Assembly: GCF_015221875.1 (NCBI RefSeq)
Contig: NZ_JACYGY010000001.1
Location: 2,892,501-2,956,500, forward strand
Origin: Dyadobacter subterraneus
Lineage (GTDB): Bacteria > Bacteroidota > Bacteroidia > Cytophagales > Spirosomataceae
DNA: 64,000 nucleotides
Reading direction: 5' to 3'
In this document: piece after piece, positions 26,928 to 35,861 of the stretch
Layout of the letters: each line of letters begins with the position of its first letter
How positions within the stretch are numbered: position 1 is the stretch's first letter
The notes under the pieces: model-generated
What the model saw: only the letters and a program-made list of their open reading frames with translations
Databases searched by the model: none
Told to the model about the DNA's origin: nothing
Position numbers and translations under genes: made by a program

Positions 26928-29243
26928 ATGCTTAGAATTCCCATATTCCTGACCCTTATCATCAGCCTTGTTTTGTCGCTCCAATGCTGTAATAAGGATT
27001 CCTCAAATGAGGCAAAAGAAGAAAAAATGACTGAGCAAATCAGCTATAATTTTGATATAAGACCAATCCTTTCTGACAAATGTCTGGCTTGCCATGGCCC
27101 CGATGCCAATAAAAGAGCCGCAGGTTTAAGAATGGATGTAGAAGAAAGTGCTTTTCAGGCATTGAAGGAAAATCCGACAGCGCATGCTTTGGTTGCCGGA
27201 AAACCGGAATTTTCACAGGCTTATCTGCGGATTACTTCAAAGGACACTGCCTTACTGATGCCACCGCAATCTTCAAATCTGAAACTTTCTAACCATGAAA
27301 TCAGTCTGATTGAAAAGTGGATCAAACAAGGCGCGAAATATGAGAAACATTGGGCGTTTGTTGCGCCTGTAAAACCTGCACTTCCGAAAGTTGCCATGAA
27401 GGAATGGCCGAAAAATGAAATCGACTATTTCATTTTACAAAAACAGGAGCAAAAAGGACTTGCACCAAACCAGGAAGCGGATAAGGAAAGATTGTTAAAA
27501 AGACTTAGTCTGGATATTACAGGTTTGCCGCCAACGTTGCAAATGATGGATAGTTTCCTGGCCGATAACAGCGCCGGAGCCTATGAAAATATGGTTGACA
27601 AACTGATTCAAAATCCTGCTTACGGTGAAAAAATGGCACTTCACTGGCTGGATCTTGCTCGTTACGCAGATTCACATGGCTATCAGGATGACGGATATCG
27701 TACACAGTGGCCGTGGCGCGACTGGGTGATTCATGCCTTTAACGAAAATATGCATTATGATGATTTTGTGACCTGGCAGCTGGCAGGAGATTTGATGCCG
27801 AAATCAACAAAAGAGCAACTTTTGGCAACCGGGTTTAATCGAAATCATAAAATCACAGAAGAGGGTGGGGTAATTCCGGAAGAATACCGGATCATGTATG
27901 TTACTGATCGTAATGATTTGTTTGGTAAGGGTTTACTGGGTGTGACGCTGGAATGCGCACATTGCCACGATCATAAGTATGATCCTTTTTCTCAGAAGGA
28001 ATATTACCAGATGTTTGCTTTTTTTAATAATGTGAAGGAAGTCGGGATTGAATCTGTTATTGGAGGACCTGAGACCTATGCAAAAAATCCTTTGATGGAA
28101 ATCAGTAATGAGGACGCAAAAAGTATTCTGAAATTTGTAAATAAACAGGATACCAGCCGGTTAATTGTGTCAGTGATGGGTGATCTTGATACGACCAGAA
28201 AAACTTATATTCTGAAACGCGGAGTTTATGATGCTCCGGGAGAAGAAGTCCAACCTGGTACGCCAAAATCCATTTTACCATTCAATGATAAATATCCCAA
28301 AAATCGTCTGGGATTGTCTCAGTGGCTTTTTGATAAAAAAAATCCACTCACTGCCAGAGTTTATGTGAATATTTTATGGCAGGAATTTTTTGGAAGAGGT
28401 ATTGTAAAAACCTCCGGCGACTTTGGTATGCAGGGAGAACTTCCATCTCATCCTGCCTTGCTTGACTGGCTTGCTGCGGATTTTATGGAACATGACTGGG
28501 ACATAAAAAGGCTTGTGAAACAAATGGTAACTTCTGCAACATACCGGCAGTCTGCTGTGATTACGAAGGAGAAACTGGCGACTGATCCTGATAATATTTA
28601 TTTATCTCGTGGTTCACGGTACCGTATTCATGCTGAATTTATAAAGGATCTTGTTTTGTCGAGCAGTGGGTTGTTAAACAAAACCATCGGTGGTCCAAGT
28701 GTGAAACCTTACCAGCCTGCGGGATTATGGGAAGGTGCTACTTCGGGCAGAGGTTTGTTATCAGTTTACAATCAGGATCATGGCGCAAGTCTTTATCGCA
28801 GAGGCATGTATACGCTGATAAAACGGACGGTGCCGCCACCAACGATGGGAATATTTGATGCCAGTAACCGTGATTTATGTGAAGTAAAAAGACTGAAAAC
28901 AAATACACCTTTGCAAGCCCTTGTAATGATGAATGACCCTGCCGTTCTGGAAGCTTCCCGTGTTTTGGCAGCAAGACTTTTACAGGAAAAAACAGCATCT
29001 CCGGATAAGATTATCAAGGCATTCCGTCTCATCGTTTGTCGCAAACCAAGTGAAAAGGAGATCGAAGTTTTATCAGCATATTATAGTAAGGAGCTGAAAA
29101 TCATGAAACCGGATATAGCTGCCAAAATGATATCTGTTGGCGAATATCCGATCATTAAAAATGTAGATAAATTATCACTGGCAGCTTTAATGCGGGTGGT
29201 TTCGGCCATTTATAATTTAGAAGAAACAATTACAAAAACCTGA
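26928..29243 (+). CDS. PSCyt1/DUF1549/DUF1553 (PSD1) domain lipoprotein
   Basis: A 771-residue protein of the planctomycete-type PSD1 family: a lipoprotein signal (LVLSLQCCNK), a c-type haem motif CLACH at residues 52-56 (PSCyt1 domain), then DUF1549 (PSCyt2; LLKRLSLDITGLPPT, MALHWLDLARYADSHGYQ), and a C-terminal DUF1553 (PSD1; NRLGLSQWLFDKKNPLTARVYVNI). Proteins of this set are usually encoded beside a DUF1501 protein, as here. They are exported and probably redox-active, but their biochemistry is unresolved. I use the ATG at 26928, which gives a clean lipoprotein leader. Confidence 0.9.
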   Translation: MLRIPIFLTLIISLVLSLQCCNKDSSNEAKEEKMTEQISYNFDIRPILSDKCLACHGPDANKRAAGLRMDVEESAFQALKENPTAHALVAGKPEFSQAYLRITSKDTALLMPPQSSNLKLSNHEISLIEKWIKQGAKYEKHWAFVAPVKPALPKVAMKEWPKNEIDYFILQKQEQKGLAPNQEADKERLLKRLSLDITGLPPTLQMMDSFLADNSAGAYENMVDKLIQNPAYGEKMALHWLDLARYADSHGYQDDGYRTQWPWRDWVIHAFNENMHYDDFVTWQLAGDLMPKSTKEQLLATGFNRNHKITEEGGVIPEEYRIMYVTDRNDLFGKGLLGVTLECAHCHDHKYDPFSQKEYYQMFAFFNNVKEVGIESVIGGPETYAKNPLMEISNEDAKSILKFVNKQDTSRLIVSVMGDLDTTRKTYILKRGVYDAPGEEVQPGTPKSILPFNDKYPKNRLGLSQWLFDKKNPLTARVYVNILWQEFFGRGIVKTSGDFGMQGELPSHPALLDWLAADFMEHDWDIKRLVKQMVTSATYRQSAVITKEKLATDPDNIYLSRGSRYRIHAEFIKDLVLSSSGLLNKTIGGPSVKPYQPAGLWEGATSGRGLLSVYNQDHGASLYRRGMYTLIKRTVPPPTMGIFDASNRDLCEVKRLKTNTPLQALVMMNDPAVLEASRVLAARLLQEKTASPDKIIKAFRLIVCRKPSEKEIEVLSAYYSKELKIMKPDIAAKMISVGEYPIIKNVDKLSLAALMRVVSAIYNLEETITKT

Positions 29244-29327
29244 TTTATGAATGGTTAAGGGTCAATGGTTAACTGTTAATGGGAGAGGACTATTCATTGC
29301 TCATTGAGCGCAATAAGATTTTTAATT

Positions 29328-30779
29328 ATGGAAAAGGAAATCCTGGAACATGGTCTGAATTTTAACAGAAGACGTTTTTTGTCTTCAATGAGTTTGGGTA
29401 TAGGTGGCGTGGCTCTGGGTTCGCTTCTTATGCCAAATCTGTTTGACGGAACCGGAACGGAAGAAGGACTGGCGCCTGGAATTCCACATTTTGCCCCAAA
29501 AGCAAAGCGGGTTATCTATTTATTTCAAAATGGTGCGCCGTCACAGCAGGAGTTATTTGATTATAAACCGAAGCTGAGAGATTTGTTTGGCCAGGAAATT
29601 CCGCCTTCCGTCAGAGGAACGCAACGATTAACTGGCATGACCGCAAATCAGGCGTCTTTTCCCTTGGTTGGATCCTTTGTTGATTTTAAGCAATACGGCG
29701 AATCACGTGCTTGGATAAGCGATCTGATGCCATATACTTCTAAAATTGTCGATGATATTTGCATCATTAAATCGATGTATACCGAAGCGATTAACCATGA
29801 TCCTGCGCTGACATTTTTGCAAACGGGATCGCAGCAGGGAAACCGGCCAAGTATGGGTTCGTGGCTTAGTTATGGTTTGGGAAATGAAAATAAAAACCTT
29901 CCAAGTTTTACGGTTTTATTATCCAGAGGGGTAGGGAATGGTCAGGGAGTATATTCCAAATTGTGGTCAAACGGATTCCTGGATTCTGTCCATCAGGGAG
30001 TTCAGTTTAGCAAGGGTGAGGATCCCGTGCTTTACTTGCGCGATCCGGAAGGCATGAACCGTAAGGATCGCAGAGATATGCTCGACAATATTTCGCAGCT
30101 CAATGAGCTGTCGTATCAGGAATTTGGTGATCCGGAAATTACTGCCAAAGTAAAACAATACGAAATGGCTTACCGGATGCAGACCGCTGTGCCGGAAGTA
30201 ATGGATTTGTCAAAAGAGTCGGATGATATCATAAAATTATATGGGCCGGATTGTCTTGTGCCCGGAACTTTTGCTGCTAACTGTCTTTTAGCTAGAAAGT
30301 TATCTGAAAATGGTGTTCGTTTTGTTCAACTGTATCACCAGGGTTGGGATCAGCATGGAAATCTTCCTTTTGAAATTGCCAAGCAGGCAAAAGACGTGGA
30401 TCAGGCTTCCGCTGCTTTGGTAACAGATTTAAAACAAAGAGGTTTGCTGGATGAAACGTTGGTGATCTGGGGAGGAGAATTTGGCCGGACAAGTTACACG
30501 CAGGGAAAACTGACAACCGATAATTACGGCCGTGATCACCATCCGCGCTGTTTCACAATTTGGATGGCCGGCGGTGGTATCAAACCTGGTATTGTATATG
30601 GAGAAACGGATGAGCTGGGATACAATATTGCCAGTAATCCTGTCCACGTTCACGATTTCCAGGCGACAGTTTTACATCAGCTTGGGCTAAATCATGAAAA
30701 ACTTGTTTTCAAACATCTTGGCCGAAGATACCGGCTTACTGATGTTTCCGGAAAAGTTGTGAATGATATTATCAGCTAA
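29328..30779 (+). CDS. Tat-exported DUF1501 protein
   Basis: A 483-residue protein of the DUF1501 family, which has an alkaline-phosphatase/sulfatase-like fold. The Tat leader is RRRFLSSMSLGIGGVALGS (residues 14-32), followed by VIYLFQNGAPSQQELFD and, near the C-terminus, WGGEFGRTSYTQ and YGRDHHPRCFTIWMAGGGIK, which carry the presumed metal ligands. The start at 29328 is 84 bases after the PSD1 stop. Such proteins regularly accompany PSD1 genes and may be hydrolases acting on surface glycans, but this is not demonstrated. Confidence 0.9.
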   Translation: MEKEILEHGLNFNRRRFLSSMSLGIGGVALGSLLMPNLFDGTGTEEGLAPGIPHFAPKAKRVIYLFQNGAPSQQELFDYKPKLRDLFGQEIPPSVRGTQRLTGMTANQASFPLVGSFVDFKQYGESRAWISDLMPYTSKIVDDICIIKSMYTEAINHDPALTFLQTGSQQGNRPSMGSWLSYGLGNENKNLPSFTVLLSRGVGNGQGVYSKLWSNGFLDSVHQGVQFSKGEDPVLYLRDPEGMNRKDRRDMLDNISQLNELSYQEFGDPEITAKVKQYEMAYRMQTAVPEVMDLSKESDDIIKLYGPDCLVPGTFAANCLLARKLSENGVRFVQLYHQGWDQHGNLPFEIAKQAKDVDQASAALVTDLKQRGLLDETLVIWGGEFGRTSYTQGKLTTDNYGRDHHPRCFTIWMAGGGIKPGIVYGETDELGYNIASNPVHVHDFQATVLHQLGLNHEKLVFKHLGRRYRLTDVSGKVVNDIIS

Positions 30780-30846
30780 AAGTAATATCTGTATAGTATG
30801 TGAAATACAGCGATCTGAAATAAAACTATAAAAGACCAGCATTGCA

Positions 30847-30872
30847 GCGGATAATTTCCTGGAAATATCCGC
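30847..30872 (+). other. Stem-loop between DUF1501 and the DUF2231 gene
   Basis: GCGGAT-ATTTCC pairs with GGAAAT-ATCCGC with one bulged base and a single-base loop. No T-run follows, so it may be an mRNA processing or stability element rather than a terminator. Confidence 0.4.
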
Positions 30873-30909
30873 TTCCTAAACCCTGAAAATTAATAAACTA
30901 ACCGGTTTT

Positions 30910-33090
30910 GTGATACATATAAGATTAAAAAGGTTTGCCGAGCAGATACTATTTGCGTCCAATATTTTTATAGCTTTTTTGCTTCTTTTTGAAAACAAAC
31001 TGGTTATTCCGCCATGGTTGCAAACGATCGGTCGGATGCATCCGCTTATTTTGCATTTCCCGATTGTCATTTTATTATTGGCTATGATTATGGAGTTTTT
31101 CAGATTTAGAACTGAAAACTCGGCTAATACTTTTTACCGGAATTATTCACAAAACCTACTTCTTGTCGGCTCTTTATTTGCGGCTGTGACCGTAACAATG
31201 GGCCTTTTTCTTTCAAGAGAAGAGGGTTATTCCGGCGAGACATTGATATGGCATAAATGGACGGGTTCGGCATTATTTTTTGTCGCTTCGATAATCTATT
31301 TCGTTCGAAATAAACGCTGGTATAAAGCGCCTATCGCAAAAAGCGCGGCTTTAATAACCGTTGTAGCACTTGTGCTGACGGGACATTATGGCGCAGCGAT
31401 AACACATGGGGAAAACTTTATTTTTGAACCTGTTTCCAGCCAGAAAGAAATGGCAGTTGTACCATTAGAAAAAGCAGAGGTTTTTAATGATGTGATAAAA
31501 CCAATTCTTGAACAGAAATGTGTAAGCTGCCATAATCCGGAAAAAATGAAAGGGGAACTGGTTTTAACGGATCCCAAATCAATACTGAAAGGAGGGAAAA
31601 CGGGTAAATTATTTGTGCCAGGAAATCCTCAGATAAGTCTGCTTTTGCAGCGTGTACATTTATCTATCAATGATAAAAAACATATGCCGCCGATTGGAAA
31701 GACACAACTTACGACCGAGGAAATAGCGTTGCTGAGTATATGGGTGAAAGAAAACGCTACTTTCAACAAAAAAGTTATGGCACTACCTGCCACAGATTCT
31801 TTGAGAGTATTCGCTGTTGCCCGGTTAAAACCTGCTTCAAAAGAGGAAGAAGTTTACGATTTCTCTGCGGCTGATGAAGAGACAGTGAAAAAACTTAATA
31901 ACGATTACAGGACAGTTAGCGAAGTCGCGCGGGAATCGCCGGCTTTGTCTGTGAATATTTACAACCGGAGTGCTTTTAACGCCAGTCAGCTTGATGAACT
32001 GGAAGAAGTTAAAAAGCAAATTGTATCGCTCAACCTGAACAAAATGCCCGTTAAGGATTCAGATCTGAAAAGTGTAAGCAAATTTGAAAATCTCAGAAAA
32101 CTTGATCTTAACTTTACTGACATTACCGCCAAAGGTCTGAAAGAACTTACTACTTTAAAATACCTCGAAAGCCTGACTTTATCAGGAACAAAAATGGATT
32201 TTAAAGATTTACAGGCAGTAATTCCTACTTTTAAAAACCTGAAAACAATTTCAGTCTGGGACACAGGGATTGCATCATCAGACCTTGAAAAATTACAGAA
32301 AGCAAATGCTAAAATAACGTTCATCGGTGGTTTTAAAGATGATGGTTCAAAACCATTGAAACTAAATCTTCCGCAAGTGAAAAACAGTTCAACCATATTT
32401 GCCCAGACTATTCCCTTGCAGCTAAAACATCCGATAAAAGGTGTGGAGTTGAGATTTACAACAGACGGAACTGAGCCGGATAGCATTAAATCTCCCGTTT
32501 TTGATGGTAAAACAGTACTTACCAAGAATACAACAATCAAAACAAAAGCTTATAAATCGGGATGGCTATCCAGTGATGTAGCTACTTTCGATTTTTTCAG
32601 AAGTGCGTATAAACCTGATAGTGTTAATATCTTATTTCCTCTGGACCGCGTTCATCAGGCAGAAGGTGACAAGACATTTTTTAATACTAAGTTGGGTGTA
32701 ATAGGTGCAAACAATCCTGCATGGGCAAACAACTGGGCTGCTGTTAAGGAAAACGACATGGCGCTGGTTTGTGAATTCAAAAAACCGGTTCCGATATCTT
32801 CCGTCGGTGTTCATTATATGGTTGAAGAAGACACCGGTATTTTCCCGCCGCAACTTGTTGAGGTTTGGGGCGGCTCAAATCCAAAACAACTGAAATTGTT
32901 AACCATATTTTCAGCACAACTACCGTCGAAAGGTGACAAGCCATCTCTGAAATCCGTTGAATCGAATTTTAAAACCGAAACTGTGACGTATCTGAAAATA
33001 GTAGCCAAACCACTAAATAAAATGCCGAAATGGCATCGTGATAAGGATAAAAAAGCGTTGCTGCTGATTGATGAAATGTTTTTGAATTGA
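30910..33090 (+). CDS. DUF2231 membrane protein with haem, LRR, chitobiase-C-like and discoidin-like domains
   Basis: A 726-residue multidomain membrane protein. Residues 1-160 form about five membrane segments of the DUF2231 type (RMHPLILHFPIVILLL). A PSCyt1-like haem motif CVSCH is at residues 204-208 (VIKPILEQKCVSCH). Leucine-rich repeats follow (about 370-460, LRKLDLNFTDITAKGLKEL). A CHB_HEX_C-like domain (LRFTTDGTEPDSIKSPVFDG) comes next, and a jelly-roll, discoidin-like C-terminus. The start is GTG at 30910; no ATG occurs until residue 43, inside the first conserved helix region. It probably works with the preceding PSD1/DUF1501 proteins. Confidence 0.85.
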   Translation: MIHIRLKRFAEQILFASNIFIAFLLLFENKLVIPPWLQTIGRMHPLILHFPIVILLLAMIMEFFRFRTENSANTFYRNYSQNLLLVGSLFAAVTVTMGLFLSREEGYSGETLIWHKWTGSALFFVASIIYFVRNKRWYKAPIAKSAALITVVALVLTGHYGAAITHGENFIFEPVSSQKEMAVVPLEKAEVFNDVIKPILEQKCVSCHNPEKMKGELVLTDPKSILKGGKTGKLFVPGNPQISLLLQRVHLSINDKKHMPPIGKTQLTTEEIALLSIWVKENATFNKKVMALPATDSLRVFAVARLKPASKEEEVYDFSAADEETVKKLNNDYRTVSEVARESPALSVNIYNRSAFNASQLDELEEVKKQIVSLNLNKMPVKDSDLKSVSKFENLRKLDLNFTDITAKGLKELTTLKYLESLTLSGTKMDFKDLQAVIPTFKNLKTISVWDTGIASSDLEKLQKANAKITFIGGFKDDGSKPLKLNLPQVKNSSTIFAQTIPLQLKHPIKGVELRFTTDGTEPDSIKSPVFDGKTVLTKNTTIKTKAYKSGWLSSDVATFDFFRSAYKPDSVNILFPLDRVHQAEGDKTFFNTKLGVIGANNPAWANNWAAVKENDMALVCEFKKPVPISSVGVHYMVEEDTGIFPPQLVEVWGGSNPKQLKLLTIFSAQLPSKGDKPSLKSVESNFKTETVTYLKIVAKPLNKMPKWHRDKDKKALLLIDEMFLN

Positions 33091-33201
33091 GCAAATCGAT
33101 ATTAAATACATATTTAAAAAAGAGAAGAGAAATAGTTTGAGAGGTGTAGGAAAAACTCCGCGCACCTCTGTTTTACTCTGTGGCGCTCCGTGTAACCCAA
33201 A
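33091..33201. repeat. Degenerate inter-operon repeat / hairpin
   Basis: Between convergent genes. AGAGGTG (33140-33146) and CACCTCT (33163-33169) form a loose hairpin. The stretch (read on the minus strand: ACACGGAG, CACAGAG, ACAGAGGTG, GCGGAG) consists of related short words, resembling degraded palindromic repeats. No gene. Confidence 0.35.
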
Positions 33202-34391
33202 TCACTTAAAGTAATAATTAGAATAACTCCTCAAAGCTAATGCTAAACAAAGAGGCAGATAAGCAACGTTGAGATGTTGTGGTAAAAGTGCCCAAACAAG
33301 AACTGTCAACATTAACAATAAGCTATAATAGAAATAATATCGCGAAATAGGATTATTATGCTTTCGCGAAAAAATAGTAAACGACAAAAAGAAACTCAAC
33401 GGACTTGCCCAGATCAAATTCAAATTGAACTGAGAATAATGTGTTGTAAAAAACCATAAATACAAAAGCAGTAAACCAATGACACCACAGCTGAAAAACA
33501 AAATAAAGTCAAAAAAACGGGCGAAAAATGGTTGGCTGGCGAAAGGAAAACTTAGGACAATTGACAAAATCAGTATAAGGCTAAAACATACCATTGGACT
33601 GAAAGAAATTAGCTGAGATTCATTATCTGATTTTTCACTATACCGAAATAAGAAGGTTTTTTCTACCACCAGCGGTGAAAATTTCTCCTTGGATATTATT
33701 ACTGCCTTGTCATAATTCCACATCAGAAAGTCAGGCAAAAACTTAAATTGTTCGGGTGTGATTTTTCTATCCATCTCAATGCCAAGACAAGTTTCAATTC
33801 CTAATTCTCCCCATTTACTTTGTTTTAAATATTGATGCGTAAGTTGTCGGATCGATGCGCCTGATTGGCCATGTTCTTTCACAACTTTTTCGGAATAAAA
33901 CTTCATGCTATCTCCGAAAACCTTTTTTAGTGCATTATCTATCCGGTTTGAGCAGTTATCATAAAAGTAATCGTAACGATAAACACTGTTTTGCGGTAGT
34001 GCATTATTTTCTAAAAACCGATATAGATCATTTCTTTGCTTTAAAGTCAGGTTAAGCGTTTGCTGGATTACGTTACGTTTCTCACGTACTGCCCAGATAT
34101 AATATTCTTGCTGAAAAGGCACAATAGAAAGCCAGTAATCATTTTCTCCGTTAGCAAATTTGATGTAAAAATTATTATCAAAAGTGAATGTCCCATAGTT
34201 TATACGTTGTCAATTCTTAAAACAGTATCAGTAATACGCATCGCGCTATGGCCAAAGGCGGAATAAACGTCTTTCCCGGGACCAATGGTTAAAATACCAA
34301 TTTTCGAACTTTCAGATAACTGGGCAGTTGCAGTTTTGGAAGTAAGAAAAAGGAAAATGTAGAAAAGCGAACCTATAATTTTTAAATTCAT
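33202..34391 (-). pseudogene. DUF4105 family protein, frameshifted
   Basis: The family's N-terminus is encoded by 34200-34391 (signal peptide MNLKIIGSLFYIFLFLTSKT, then GPGKDVYSAFGHSAMRITD) and stops at TAA 34200-34202. The rest continues in another frame: NYGTFTFDNNFYIKFANG, then the long C-terminal part with several membrane segments, to 33202. Restoring one base in the context GTA-TA-AAC-TAT rejoins V-(Y)-N-Y-G, as in intact relatives, and gives about 396 residues. The C-terminal half is intact, so the lesion is recent, a sequencing error, or a frameshift site. DUF4105 proteins are envelope proteins of unknown function. Confidence 0.8.
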
Positions 34392-34402
34392 TGAATCAAC
34401 TA

Positions 34403-34876
34403 TTACTTATGTATTTCCAAAATTCCACTCGTTGCAGTTACCTTCCCATTCAGTTTATAACTGTTAAGGTCATTGTAAAAATCATTACACAAAAATCCAG
34501 TGTTGCACCTTTCTTTTCTTATTACAAAGTCTGAAATGGTAAAAGTTTTTCCAGACGCGGGAATTTCAATTTTATAGTCAAAATCGATATGTAATTTATC
34601 CTGATCATCTATTAGAATGATTTGAAAACTCGATCCAGCCTCAGCGGGCATGCTAAATGCCTGGACACTGTCCAGTACGGTTTTGAAACTGGAATTTCTG
34701 TCAAATCTTTTGATTACAATCGTATCGACTTCTTGTGGAGTGAAGCCATAGAAATAAATCTGGTTCATATCGTCTGCACCAAAGCAACCTCTATTTGTGC
34801 AGCAGGAATTAAAGCTACAAAGAATTAAAACAAAGAGTAATGGAGCAATCAATTTTTTGAAATTGAGTAATTTCAT
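34403..34876 (-). CDS. Putative lipoprotein, unknown function
   Basis: A 157-residue protein with a lipoprotein-like leader (FVLILCSFNSCCTNRGC; probable lipidated Cys around residue 25). The rest is beta-rich and acidic with two Cys near the C-terminus (ERCNTGFLCNDF). It lies 11 bases upstream of the frameshifted DUF4105 gene and may be co-transcribed with it. Family not recognised. Confidence 0.65.
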   Translation of the reverse strand: MKLLNFKKLIAPLLFVLILCSFNSCCTNRGCFGADDMNQIYFYGFTPQEVDTIVIKRFDRNSSFKTVLDSVQAFSMPAEAGSSFQIILIDDQDKLHIDFDYKIEIPASGKTFTISDFVIRKERCNTGFLCNDFYNDLNSYKLNGKVTATSGILEIHK

Positions 34877-35154
34877 GACGTAGCTTGAAAGGAGAGTTTA
34901 CTGACGCACTAAATTATCTCTATTTAAAAAAATAAAATAACAGTTACAAAATCAGGAGTTTAATTTGAACAAAAGTCTTAGATCAAGTCTTACTTTTGAA
35001 AGTAACTTATAATTATTTATTTGGCTAAATCTATCTTGACTTTTAAGCTCTTGCGCCTTATATTCTACACACAACTAATTGATTTTTAGCAGTAAGCTCG
35101 CAATTGGAGCAATATAATTGGTTTTGAATTTGTGTTAGGAAATAAAAGTTTTAT
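34877..35154. other. 278-bp non-coding gap
   Basis: AT-rich, with no open frame, tRNA-like or repeat structure that I can recognise. Confidence 0.3.
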
Positions 35155-35829
35155 TTAGAACGCTATCTGCCGATTTTTCTTTCCCCATTTATACTGATGC
35201 GTCCAGTAAGCTACTTTCATCGACAAAAAACCAATACCGGCTCCAACGAGCACGTCGCTTATATAATGCCGGTTATTCGCAACACGCATAAGGCCAACGG
35301 AAGATGCGACTGTGTAAGAGGCATATGGCATCCATTTGTAACGGTCTTTATATTCTTCACTTAAAAATGTTGCTGCGGCAAAAGCCTGTGTAGTGTGGCC
35401 CGACGGGAATGAGTTATACGCACTGCCATCCGGGCGAAGTTCATGGGTTACTCTTTTTAAAAGTGTGGCCGTTCCGATGGCCAGGAGTTCTCCTTTCAAC
35501 AAAATAACCGACCGGTTCATGAAATCTGTTTTCGATTTTATTCCGATGGCATCAAGTCCGTAGGCAATTGCAAAAGGGGAAAATTGCAGATAATTATCGA
35601 GCTTCGTCTTAAATCCGGCCATGTGTCGGTTACGATCTTCGGCCAGTTCATTTTTTATAGATTCCTGCGAATGTCCATTGGCTATAAGTCCGGCCATTAC
35701 AAGTAACGCCGGCGCGTAAAGTTGTTGTGTTGAAAAGCGGGTTTCGTGTCTGGTTGTGTCGGTAGTTTGAGAGAATACCGGAAGCTGTAAAAGGAAAGAA
35801 AATGAAAGGCAGATGACGAGAGTTTTCAT
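35155..35829 (-). CDS. PAP2 family phosphatase
   Basis: A 224-residue membrane-associated phosphatase. All three PAP2 motifs are present: KRVTHELRP (KX6RP), PSGH in SFPSGHTTQ, and RVANNRHYISD (RX5HX3D). There is a cleavable signal (LSFSLLLQLPVFSQ). Substrates in the family include phosphatidic acid, diacylglycerol pyrophosphate and lipid-A or undecaprenyl pyrophosphate. It follows an outer-membrane barrel gene by 32 bases, so it is probably co-transcribed; its active site would be periplasmic. Confidence 0.92.
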   Translation of the reverse strand: MKTLVICLSFSFLLQLPVFSQTTDTTRHETRFSTQQLYAPALLVMAGLIANGHSQESIKNELAEDRNRHMAGFKTKLDNYLQFSPFAIAYGLDAIGIKSKTDFMNRSVILLKGELLAIGTATLLKRVTHELRPDGSAYNSFPSGHTTQAFAAATFLSEEYKDRYKWMPYASYTVASSVGLMRVANNRHYISDVLVGAGIGFLSMKVAYWTHQYKWGKKNRQIAF

Positions 35830-35861
35830 GATCTGAAAGAAAGAGAGTTAAATCTGAAAGA

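Noticed and set aside
32000..32540. 184-codon frame opposite the DUF2231 gene
   Set aside because: It is Ser- and Phe-rich and overlaps a gene with clear domains in the other frame.
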